Source: Clostridium sp. (GTDB lineage: Bacteria > Bacillota > Clostridia > Clostridiales > Clostridiaceae). Taken from it: a DNA stretch of 35,919 nucleotides. A model generated the notes under the pieces. That model made no database searches, was not told where the DNA came from, and saw nothing but the letters and a program-made list of their open reading frames with translations. How positions within the stretch are numbered: the first letter of the stretch is position 1; every line of letters begins with the position of its first letter. Position numbers and translations under genes: made by a program. This document shows positions 8,591 to 15,910 of the stretch, piece by piece. The stretch spans positions 1 through 35,919 of the forward strand of contig JAFSER010000026.1 in NCBI GenBank assembly GCA_017435645.1, written 5' to 3'.

Positions 8591-11221
8591 TTATCTTTTA
8601 TTTTTAACTTGTGCTTGAGCTGCTGCTAATCTAGCAAGTGGAACTCTGAATGGTGAACATGATACATAGTCTAATCCTATGTTTTGGCAGAATTCAACTG
8701 ATGATGGATCTCCACCGTGTTCTCCACATATTCCTAACTTAATATCTGATTTAATAGCTCTTCCTTTTTCTGCAGCTATCTTAACTAATGAACCTACTCC
8801 AGTTTGATCTAATTTAGCAAATGGATCTTGTTCATAGATTTTATTTTCATAGTAGCTTCCTAAGAACTTAGCAGCATCATCTCTTGAGAAACCAAATGTC
8901 ATTTGAGTTAAGTCATTTGTACCAAATGAGAAGAAATCTGCTTCCTTAGCAATTTGATCTGCTGTTAATGCTGCTCTTGGAATTTCTATCATAGTACCAA
9001 TCTTATACTCTAATTTAACTCCTTTTTCAGCCATTACAGCTTCTGCAGTCTTAACAACTACATCTTTAACAAATTTTAATTCTTTAACTTCTCCAACAAG
9101 TGGAATCATTATTTCTGGAATTACATCAAATCCCTTATTATTCTTAACTTCAATTGCAGCTTCAATTACTGCTCTAGTTTGCATTTCAGCTATTTCTGGA
9201 TAAGAAACTGCTAATCTACATCCTCTATGTCCCATCATTGGGTTAAATTCATGTAATCCATCTACAGTAGCTTTTAATTCTTCAAAAGTTAATCCTAATT
9301 CCTTAGCTAAAGCTGCTATATCTTCTTCAGTGTGAGGTAAGAATTCGTGTAGTGGTGGATCTAAGAATCTTATAGTAGCTGGCATTCCTTCTAAAGCTTC
9401 ATAAATTCCAACGAAATCTTCTCTTTGCATTGGAAGTAATTTTTCTAAAGCAACTCTTCTTTGTTCTTCATTTTTAGCAACAATCATTTCTCTAACAGCC
9501 ATGATTCTATCTTCAGCAAAGAACATGTGCTCTGTTCTACATAATCCAATACCTTCTGCACCAAATTCAACAGCTTGTTTAGTATCTCTTGGTGAATCAG
9601 CATTAGTTCTAACTTTTAACTTTCTAATTTCATCTGCCCATCCCATAAATGTAGCAAAATGTCCTGATATTTCTGGTGTAACAGTTTTAACTGCTTCTCC
9701 GTATACATTACCAGTAGATCCATCAATTGATATATAATCTTCTGTAGTATATACCTTTCCATTAACTTCTACAGTTTTAGCTTCTTCATCAACTTTTAAA
9801 GCTCCACAACCAGCTACACAACAAGTTCCCATTCCTCTAGCAACAACTGCTGCGTGAGAAGTCATACCTCCTCTTACTGTTAAGATACCTTCAGCTGCTA
9901 TCATACCTTCAATATCTTCTGGAGAAGTTTCAAGTCTTACTAAAACAACTTTTTCTCCCTTTTCATTTCTTTCCTTAGCTTCTTCAGCAGTAAATGCTAT
10001 TTTACCACAAGCTGCTCCTGGTGAAGCTGGAAGACCTTGTGCAATAGCTTTCGCCTTCTTTAATTCATCAGCATGGAAAGTTGGGTGAAGTAATGAATCT
10101 AATTGATTTGGTTCAACCTTTAAGATTGCTTCTTCTTTAGTTAACATTCCTTCTTCAACTAAATCAACAGCAATTTTTAAAGCAGCTTGAGCTGTTCTCT
10201 TACCATTTCTAGTTTGTAAGAAATATAACTTTCCTTCTTCTATTGTAATTTCCATATCTTGCATATCTTTATAGTGATTTTCTAATGTATTAACTATATT
10301 TTCAAATTGTTCGTATATAGCTGCATTTTGTTCTTGTAATTTTGCTATTGGTAATGGTGTTCTAATACCAGCAACAACGTCTTCACCTTGTGCATTCATT
10401 AAATATTCACCATAAATCTTATTTTCTCCAGTAGCAGGGTCTCTTGAGAATACAACCCCTGTTCCTGAAGTTTCTCCCTTATTACCAAATACCATTTCTT
10501 GAACGTTAACAGCAGTTCCCCATTCTCCTGGAATATCATTTAATCTTCTATAAACGATAGCTCTTGGGTTATTCCAAGATCTAAATACAGCTGTAACAGC
10601 TTCTATTAATTGAGTTTTAGGATCTTGTGGGAAATCTTCTCCCTTTTCTTTTTTATAAAGTTCTTTATATCTTTCAACTAAAACTTTTAAATCATCAGCA
10701 GTTAAGTCTGTGTCTAACTCAACACCTTTTTCTTCCTTTAGTTCATCTATAAGATTTTCAAATAATCTCTTTTCTATATTCATAACAACATCTGAAAACA
10801 TTTGAATAAATCTTCTATATGAATCATATGCAAATCTAGGATTATTAGTTAATCCAGCCATTGCTTCAACAGCTTCATCATTTAACCCAAGATTTAATAC
10901 TGTATCCATCATACCTGGCATTGATACTCTAGCACCTGATCTAACAGATACTAATAATGGGTTTGTTAAACTACCAAATTCTTTACCTGTTATTTTTTCT
11001 AATTCAGATATTTTAGTGTGAATTTCTTCTATAATTCCTTCTGAAATCACTTTTCCATCTTCATAATACTTGTTACAAGCTTCTGTAGTAACTGTAAACC
11101 CTTGTGGAACAGGGATTCCTAATGAAATCATTTCTGATAAGTTTGCTCCTTTACCTCCTAGAAGGTTTTTCATAGTTCCATTTCCTTCATTAAAAAGGTA
11201 AACGTACTTCTTTTTCTCCAT
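8591..11221 (-). CDS. ppdK: Pyruvate, phosphate dikinase
   Basis: Interconverts pyruvate + ATP + Pi and PEP + AMP + PPi. It can run towards PEP for gluconeogenesis or towards pyruvate in PPi-linked glycolysis. Domain order is complete: an N-terminal ATP-grasp nucleotide-binding region (KGANLSEMISLGIPVPQGFTVTT onwards), the swivelling phospho-His domain with H456 in GGMTSHAAVVARGMG, and the PEP-binding TIM barrel with GLCRTEHMFF, FLDPPLHEFLPH and catalytic C832 in GICGEHGGDP. I chose ATG at 11221, behind GGAGGAG; the frame extends to 11251 without ribosome-site support. The 876-aa length is normal. It follows the CcpN-like gene. No PPDK regulatory protein gene (YqfL type) lies between them. 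Confidence 0.98.
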   Translation of the reverse strand: MEKKKYVYLFNEGNGTMKNLLGGKGANLSEMISLGIPVPQGFTVTTEACNKYYEDGKVISEGIIEEIHTKISELEKITGKEFGSLTNPLLVSVRSGARVSMPGMMDTVLNLGLNDEAVEAMAGLTNNPRFAYDSYRRFIQMFSDVVMNIEKRLFENLIDELKEEKGVELDTDLTADDLKVLVERYKELYKKEKGEDFPQDPKTQLIEAVTAVFRSWNNPRAIVYRRLNDIPGEWGTAVNVQEMVFGNKGETSGTGVVFSRDPATGENKIYGEYLMNAQGEDVVAGIRTPLPIAKLQEQNAAIYEQFENIVNTLENHYKDMQDMEITIEEGKLYFLQTRNGKRTAQAALKIAVDLVEEGMLTKEEAILKVEPNQLDSLLHPTFHADELKKAKAIAQGLPASPGAACGKIAFTAEEAKERNEKGEKVVLVRLETSPEDIEGMIAAEGILTVRGGMTSHAAVVARGMGTCCVAGCGALKVDEEAKTVEVNGKVYTTEDYISIDGSTGNVYGEAVKTVTPEISGHFATFMGWADEIRKLKVRTNADSPRDTKQAVEFGAEGIGLCRTEHMFFAEDRIMAVREMIVAKNEEQRRVALEKLLPMQREDFVGIYEALEGMPATIRFLDPPLHEFLPHTEEDIAALAKELGLTFEELKATVDGLHEFNPMMGHRGCRLAVSYPEIAEMQTRAVIEAAIEVKNNKGFDVIPEIMIPLVGEVKELKFVKDVVVKTAEAVMAEKGVKLEYKIGTMIEIPRAALTADQIAKEADFFSFGTNDLTQMTFGFSRDDAAKFLGSYYENKIYEQDPFAKLDQTGVGSLVKIAAEKGRAIKSDIKLGICGEHGGDPSSVEFCQNIGLDYVSCSPFRVPLARLAAAQAQVKNKR

Positions 11222-11261
11222 CTCAATACTCCTCCGTTCAAGAAATTTCATATATATACTA

Positions 11262-11279
11262 ACAGTATTTTTATACTGT
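11262..11279 (-). promoter_or_regulatory. Palindrome in the ppdK leader
   Basis: Perfect inverted repeat ACAGTAT-AAAA-ATACTGT (arms 11262-11268 and 11273-11279) in the 68-base gap between the CcpN-like gene and ppdK. There is no T-run directly after it, so a plain terminator is unlikely. It could be an operator for the upstream-encoded regulator or a leader or processing hairpin. The choice between these is inference. Confidence 0.4.
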
Positions 11280-11289
11280 AGTTACCCAA

Positions 11290-11928
11290 TTAATTACCCT
11301 CACCAAGCTTAACAAAAAGCTTTGTTATATTTGTTTTAGATATTTTCCCAATAATTCTTAGTTGAACTTTTTCATTAGATGTTTCTTCTAATTTTTCTAC
11401 TATTGGAATACAATCTATCTCATGTTCTATTATTTTTTTTGCTAAATCATAAGCACTATCTTCAGCAAATCCATATACTATATTAGGCATTCTAGTCATA
11501 ATAACACCTACTGGAACTTTATGCATATCAGTTCCCCCTATAGCATTCTTTAAGAAATCTTTTCTAGATATAGCACCTACTAAAATACCATTATTTTCAA
11601 CAAATAAAGTCCCTACATCATTTAAAAACAAGAATACGATTGCATCATATACTGTCGTTTCTTCCTTTACTGTCACAGATTTTGACATTATTTCTCCTGC
11701 TAAAACCTTTGATATATTTTCTAATATTCTGGTATTTTGTGCTTCTCCTAAATATACATAACCAACCTTAGGTTTAGCATCTAATATACCTATCATGGTT
11801 AATATAGCTAAATCTGCTCTTAATGCAGCTCTAGTAACTCCAAGCTTTTCTGCTAATACTTCACTTGTTACAGGCTGTCCTTTTTTAACTATCTTTACTA
11901 TTTCTTCTTGCCTTTCTGATAATTTCAA
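11290..11928 (-). CDS. CcpN-like transcriptional regulator (HTH + CBS pair)
   Basis: The N-terminal winged-helix domain (about 1-60; EEIVKIVKKGQPVTSEVLAE, VTRAALRADLAILTMIG) is followed by two CBS domains (about 75-205; MSKSVTVKEETTVYDAIVF and VIMTRMPNIVYGFAED). The combination matches the Bacillus CcpN/YqzB family, which represses gluconeogenic genes and senses nucleotides through the CBS pair. Its position immediately before ppdK supports control of PEP-pyruvate metabolism (inference). I chose the TTG at 11928, with AGAGGG six bases upstream; the longer frame to 11955 also begins with TTG but has no ribosome site. This gives 212 aa. A promoter with a CcpN-box-like sequence lies upstream. 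Confidence 0.88.
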   Translation of the reverse strand: MKLSERQEEIVKIVKKGQPVTSEVLAEKLGVTRAALRADLAILTMIGILDAKPKVGYVYLGEAQNTRILENISKVLAGEIMSKSVTVKEETTVYDAIVFLFLNDVGTLFVENNGILVGAISRKDFLKNAIGGTDMHKVPVGVIMTRMPNIVYGFAEDSAYDLAKKIIEHEIDCIPIVEKLEETSNEKVQLRIIGKISKTNITKLFVKLGEGN

Positions 11929-11999
11929 ATTTATCCCTCTTTCTAGGTTTACCAAAGAAATATTCAGATAATTTAGATTAGTTAGATATTTACATTATA

Positions 12000-12027
12000 A
12001 TTATATCACGTTATCTAAGTTTGACTA
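12000..12027 (-). promoter_or_regulatory. Probable promoter and operator of the CcpN-like gene
   Basis: On the minus strand TAGTCA (12022-12027) and an extended -10, TGA-TATAAT (12000-12008), are 16 bases apart. The -10 overlaps CGTGATATAAT, which fits 9 of 11 positions of the Bacillus CcpN box TRTGHYATAYW as I recall it. Arms TTAGATA and TATCTAA also flank the -10. Autoregulation is plausible but unproven. No clear terminator is seen between the DUF4342 gene and its surroundings. Confidence 0.42.
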
Positions 12028-12110
12028 TAATTAATTTTCTGAAAAATCTTTTAAATTAACTGAATATTCCTATTTATTTTATATTATTCCTATCTAATTA
12101 CTGTTTATCT

Positions 12111-12734
12111 TTAATTTTCTTCACTTTTCTCTTCTTCATCAAATTTTACAGTATAGGTAAATGAATTAACCTCTTTTTTATCATTATCCTTTTTGCCTCT
12201 TTTAAACACTGTAAAATCATCGCTTGAAAATTTTTCTTTTTTTACTTCTTCTACTTTATTCTTAACCTTTTCTGCCACATCTGTTGCTGTATCTTTTATA
12301 TCATCCACAGCTTTACTTATATACTTATTAACAACTTCTACAGTTCCATCTGCTCTAGTAATTTCTATAGTTATTTGTGTTACTACTCCAGCAATTACTA
12401 TAAAAGCTAAAATTGGTGGAAAGATAACAGCAATAACACCAGCTGCAATTCCTGCATTTACAGGGACATCAACTAACTCTTTTTCATCCTTACTTATTCT
12501 TATCCTAGTAATATTACCTTTGTTTATTAACTCTTTTAGCCAATTTTTGAATTCTTCAATTGTTTCTGTTTTAATTTTTTTATTTGCTTCTCTATCTATT
12601 CCTCTTTTCTTTTCAATGTATATTATTGCATCTAATACATCTCCTGAAGATTCTTCTAAAGCATTTTTAGCCTCTGCATAAGTAACACCTGTTCTTTCAA
12701 TTACTTGATCTACCTTTTCTAAAGTTATTTCCAT
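12111..12734 (-). CDS. DUF4342 protein with N-terminal UBA-like domain
   Basis: A 207-aa protein of unknown function. Residues 1-45 (LEKVDQVIERTGVTYAEAKN and SSGDVLDAIIYIEKKRG) look like the UBA/TS-N three-helix fold also found in EF-Ts. Residues about 64-135 form the DUF4342 region, with NVPV-like DVPVNAGIAAGVIAVIFPPI and one hydrophobic segment (about 95-120). The tail (about 140-207) is a charged amphipathic helix, VDDIKDTATDVAEKVKNK, then Lys/Glu-rich. The ATG uses AAAGGAGTGA, which overlaps the recO stop TGA, so translation is probably coupled to recO. A membrane-associated role is inferred only from the hydrophobic segment. Confidence 0.85.
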   Translation of the reverse strand: MEITLEKVDQVIERTGVTYAEAKNALEESSGDVLDAIIYIEKKRGIDREANKKIKTETIEEFKNWLKELINKGNITRIRISKDEKELVDVPVNAGIAAGVIAVIFPPILAFIVIAGVVTQITIEITRADGTVEVVNKYISKAVDDIKDTATDVAEKVKNKVEEVKKEKFSSDDFTVFKRGKKDNDKKEVNSFTYTVKFDEEEKSEEN

Positions 12735-12740
12735 TTATAA

Positions 12741-13481
12741 TCACTCCTTTAAATAATTTAACATTTCTAAACTCTTTGGTTTTTTAGAATAATTAGAAGA
12801 TATTATAAAGGTTGTTATCTTTTTAATATCTTTTTTCACATCATCATTTATATTTAATTTATATATCTTATCCATTGGCATTTTAAGTAAAAACTTCATT
12901 GAATTATAAGCAGGTTTAGAAATATATATTCCATGCTCTCTCTGGCATTCTTCACATACTCCACCAAAATTTGAAAGAGATATATAATTTGATACACTTA
13001 TTTTTTTTCGACATTTTACACAAAAATCTAAATTTAATCCATATCCTGTTTCTCTTAAAATTTTCAATTCAAAGGAACGTATTAGCATTTCGTAGTCTAA
13101 TACATCAGTATTAAGTAAATACATACATGTTATGAAACTCTTAAACAAATTGTAATTTACTTCCCCTTCTTCAACACAAATATCTATAAGTTCACAAATA
13201 TAAGATGAGTAAGTAAGCTTATCTAAATTATCTAATAATCCCTGAAAAGAATTTACTATTTTACCTTCTTGTAAATTATATAAATTTTTTCCTTTAAATA
13301 ATACATATTCTCCATAGCATAAAGGTAAAGTAAGTGATAAAAACTTACTTTTACTTTTTCTTGCGCCCTTTGCTATTGCTGTTATTTTCCCTAATCTATC
13401 AGCATATAACCATACTAGTTTATCATTTTCTTTAAACTCCATAGTTTTAATAACTACAGCATTTACCTTATTTAATGACAG
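12741..13481 (-). CDS. recO: DNA repair protein RecO
   Basis: RecO loads RecA on SSB-coated gaps with RecR. The N-terminal OB fold includes NAVVIKTMEFKENDKLVWLYADRLGKITAIAKGARKSKSK. The middle is helical, and the C-terminal zinc finger has CVKC and CEEC pairs (about residues 150-180). The start is unusual. The only ribosome site, TAAGGGG, directly abuts the TTG at 13490, but it lies nine bases before a CTG at 13481. Alignment of the N terminus to Bacillus RecO from memory also favours the CTG, giving 246 aa. With the TTG start the protein would have 249 aa. It lies just after era, as in Bacillus. Confidence 0.93.
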   Translation of the reverse strand: MSLNKVNAVVIKTMEFKENDKLVWLYADRLGKITAIAKGARKSKSKFLSLTLPLCYGEYVLFKGKNLYNLQEGKIVNSFQGLLDNLDKLTYSSYICELIDICVEEGEVNYNLFKSFITCMYLLNTDVLDYEMLIRSFELKILRETGYGLNLDFCVKCRKKISVSNYISLSNFGGVCEECQREHGIYISKPAYNSMKFLLKMPMDKIYKLNINDDVKKDIKKITTFIISSNYSKKPKSLEMLNYLKE

Positions 13482-13494
13482 ATAAATCAACCCC

Positions 13495-14388
13495 TTATTT
13501 ATTTACCTTTTTATAACCTAACTCTTTTAATAGGTTTTGATTATCTCTCCATTCTTTTCTAACCTTTACCCAAATTTTTAAATTAACCTTAGAATTTAAA
13601 AATCTTTCAATTTCATATCTTGCAGTTTCACCTATCTTTTTTAAGCATTGGCCATTTTTACCTATTATTATACCTTTATGTGAATCTTTTTCGCAAAGCA
13701 TATCTACTTCAATATGCCAAGTTCCATTTTGACTTTGTTTCATTTGTATTATATCAACAGCTATACCATGAGGTATTTCCTCTCTTAGAGTTCTTAATGC
13801 TTTTTCTCTAATTATTTCTGATACAACAAATCTTTCTTGTACATCAGTTATCATATCTTCTGGATAATATTGTGGTCCCTCTGGCATTGCTGATACCATT
13901 AACTCAACTAATTTATCTACATTTTTTCCCTTTAAAGCTGATATTGGAATTATTTCTTTAAAATCATATTCCTGTGAATACATTTGAAGCGTTTTAGCTA
14001 CTCTCTCCTGAGTAAACTCATCTATTTTATTTAGCACTAAAAATACTGGTGCTTTTTGATTTTTTAATGTTTCAATTATAAATTTATCTCCTCTTCCGAT
14101 TTCTTCCTCAGGGTTTATTAAAAATAATACAAGATCTACTTCCTTAATTGAATCCTTAGCTGAATTAACCATATATTCTCCTAATTTATGCTTAGGCTTA
14201 TGAATACCTGGAGTATCAACGAATATCATTTGATAGTCTTTACCTGTTAATATTGTTTGTATATTATTTCTAGTTGTTTGTGGCTTATTAGATACTATAG
14301 AAAGCTTTTCTCCCATTATTTCATTTAATAAAGTTGACTTACCTACATTAGGTCTACCAACTATTGTTACAAATCCTGATTTAAACAT
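13495..14388 (-). CDS. era: Ribosome-assembly GTPase Era
   Basis: Era binds the 3' end of 16S rRNA during 30S maturation. The GTPase motifs are intact: G1 GRPNVGKS (11-18), G2 PQTTRNNI, G3 DTPGIH, G4 NKID and G5 SALKG. The C-terminal KH domain has [16 protein letters not shown] chose ATG at 14388, preceded by AGGAGGAAAA; the frame opens earlier, at 14409, without support. The result is 297 aa, a usual length. In the leader, CCCAGTT can pair imperfectly with AACTAGG just ahead of the ribosome site. It is followed at once by recO and preceded by the dgkA-type gene. Confidence 0.97.
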   Translation of the reverse strand: MFKSGFVTIVGRPNVGKSTLLNEIMGEKLSIVSNKPQTTRNNIQTILTGKDYQMIFVDTPGIHKPKHKLGEYMVNSAKDSIKEVDLVLFLINPEEEIGRGDKFIIETLKNQKAPVFLVLNKIDEFTQERVAKTLQMYSQEYDFKEIIPISALKGKNVDKLVELMVSAMPEGPQYYPEDMITDVQERFVVSEIIREKALRTLREEIPHGIAVDIIQMKQSQNGTWHIEVDMLCEKDSHKGIIIGKNGQCLKKIGETARYEIERFLNSKVNLKIWVKVRKEWRDNQNLLKELGYKKVNK

Positions 14389-14503
14389 TTTTCCTCCTAG
14401 TTTGCCCAATATAAATTCATTTAACTGGGTATTTAAAATAACTTTTAAGTTTCTTTAATAAATTATAGCATTCTTAATGAATTTTATCATCTATTTAAAT
14501 AAA

Positions 14504-15205
14504 TTAAATTTTAAAAATAATAAATATAAGAAGAGTTAATAGTGTTCCAAATAATCCTCCTACAATAACTTCAAATACCGAGTGGCTTTTGGAATCTACT
14601 CTACTTTGTGCAGTAATTATAGCAATTAAATAACTTAGCATAATACAAACAGGCTTTTCAGTAATTAATGATATTGCCGTTGCTATTGAAAAAGCTAATG
14701 AACTATGCCCACTAGGCATTCCACCTCTTAAGGGAGTTCCTTCACCAAAAATAGCTTTTACTATTAAAGTTGATATAACAACAACTATTAATGCTATTAA
14801 AACTAAATATGGACTTAACTGCCTTATTCTATATAAAATATCATAAGAAATTAATGATATTTTATCCCAAAATATAAAATACCCTACTATAAGAGCATTA
14901 ATTGCAGTTATTAATACTGCTCCAGCTGCTGCATTTTTAGCTATTTTAGCTAATGGATGATAATGATTTGTTGTCATATCTATAGCTGATTCTATAGCTG
15001 TATTTATTATTTCTGCAGACAAAACCATACTTATAGTAACTAATAATATAAGAAATTCAAATTTAGATATTTCTATAACAAAACATAATAATAGTACAAT
15101 TAGCGCAACAAATAAATGTATCTTCATATTTCTTTGAGTTCTAACAGTATGAATTATTCCTTCTATAGCATAATTAAAACTTTCTACTAGCCTTTTTATC
15201 TTCAT
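14504..15205 (-). CDS. DgkA-PAP2 fusion: undecaprenol/diacylglycerol kinase plus lipid phosphatase
   Basis: The N-terminal half (about 1-115) is a DgkA-type membrane kinase with three membrane helices, the basic N-terminal VRTQRNMKIH and the catalytic SAEIINTAIESAIDM. Gram-positive members phosphorylate undecaprenol. The C-terminal half (about 125-233) is a PAP2 phosphatase domain with GEGTPLRGGMPSGHSS and SRVDSKSHSVFEV. The third PAP2 motif SRx5Hx3D has Glu in place of the final Asp, and the first motif (Kx6RP) is degenerate. The fused activities would be opposing: lipid phosphate formation and removal. It lies between ybeY and era, where Bacillus has dgkA alone. AAGGGGGAG supports the ATG. 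Confidence 0.9.
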   Translation of the reverse strand: MKIKRLVESFNYAIEGIIHTVRTQRNMKIHLFVALIVLLLCFVIEISKFEFLILLVTISMVLSAEIINTAIESAIDMTTNHYHPLAKIAKNAAAGAVLITAINALIVGYFIFWDKISLISYDILYRIRQLSPYLVLIALIVVVISTLIVKAIFGEGTPLRGGMPSGHSSLAFSIATAISLITEKPVCIMLSYLIAIITAQSRVDSKSHSVFEVIVGGLFGTLLTLLIFIIFKI

Positions 15206-15224
15206 AAACTCCCCCTTAATTAAT

Positions 15225-15725
15225 CTATCTTGTAATTTTTAATTTATTTAATATTCCCTCTTCTCTTTTTCTCATTTTAACTTTTTCATCTTCAACCATA
15301 TGATCATAGCCTAATAAATGAAGTATAGAATGCACTACTAAATAGCTTACTTCTCTTTCGTAGGAATGACCATATTCTTTACTTTGTTCTAGAGCTCTTT
15401 CTAATGATAAAACCATATCTCCTAATATTAATTCTTCCCCATCTTTGAAGGTTTCATCAAAATTAAAGTCTAAATACATATCTTTATATACCATTTTCTC
15501 TTCAAAATCTAGCATCGGAAAAGAAAGTACATCTGTAGCTTTATTAATTCCTCTTGTTTCATTATTAATCTCTTTTATTTCTTCATTATCTACAAATAGT
15601 AACGATATTTGATAAGGATGAATCATTTCTTCTTCCTTTAAAACAAAATCACAAACTTCACATATTTTATTAATAAATTCCTCATTTACTTCTATCTTTT
15701 CCTGTCTATTTTCTGTATATAACAT
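15225..15725 (-). CDS. ybeY: Endoribonuclease YbeY
   Basis: Single-strand-specific endoribonuclease of 16S rRNA 3' maturation and ribosome quality control. The zinc motif Hx3Hx5H is visible as [11 protein letters not shown] near residue 130. [15 protein letters not shown] is the conserved substrate-groove segment. The 166-aa length is standard. AAAGGAG precedes the ATG. It leads the ybeY-dgkA/PAP2-era-recO-DUF4342 group, which begins after the pgpH terminator, so it presumably has its own promoter within 15730-15870. That stretch is too AT-rich for me to choose one. phoH, which neighbours ybeY in Bacillus, is absent here. Confidence 0.96.
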   Translation of the reverse strand: MLYTENRQEKIEVNEEFINKICEVCDFVLKEEEMIHPYQISLLFVDNEEIKEINNETRGINKATDVLSFPMLDFEEKMVYKDMYLDFNFDETFKDGEELILGDMVLSLERALEQSKEYGHSYEREVSYLVVHSILHLLGYDHMVEDEKVKMRKREEGILNKLKITR

Positions 15726-15872
15726 CTTTTTCTCCTTTATGTAATAATTTATATAAATATAATCCTTATTTTAAATATAGTCTTTTAGCATTAGCTTAAA
15801 CTTTAAAACTAATTTAGGTTAATAATATATTATAAATTAAAATATTATTAATAATATAATTTATGTATTAAA

Positions 15873-15890
15873 GGCTGTCTAAAGACAGCC
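15873..15890 (-). terminator. Hairpin after pgpH
   Basis: GGCTGTCT/AGACAGCC (15873-15880 with 15883-15890), tightly looped, lies 20 bases past the pgpH stop. On the minus strand it is followed only by TTTAATACAT, a weak U-tract. It shares the CTGTC/GACAG core with the terminator at 31074-31103. Confidence 0.6.
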
Positions 15891-15910
15891 CCTAATTATT
15901 ATATTATAAC

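Noticed and set aside
12193..12681. 162-codon plus-strand frame opposite the DUF4342 gene
   Set aside because: Antisense shadow of a gene with a good ribosome site and coupling to recO. Ser/Thr/Ile-rich with no recognisable domain.
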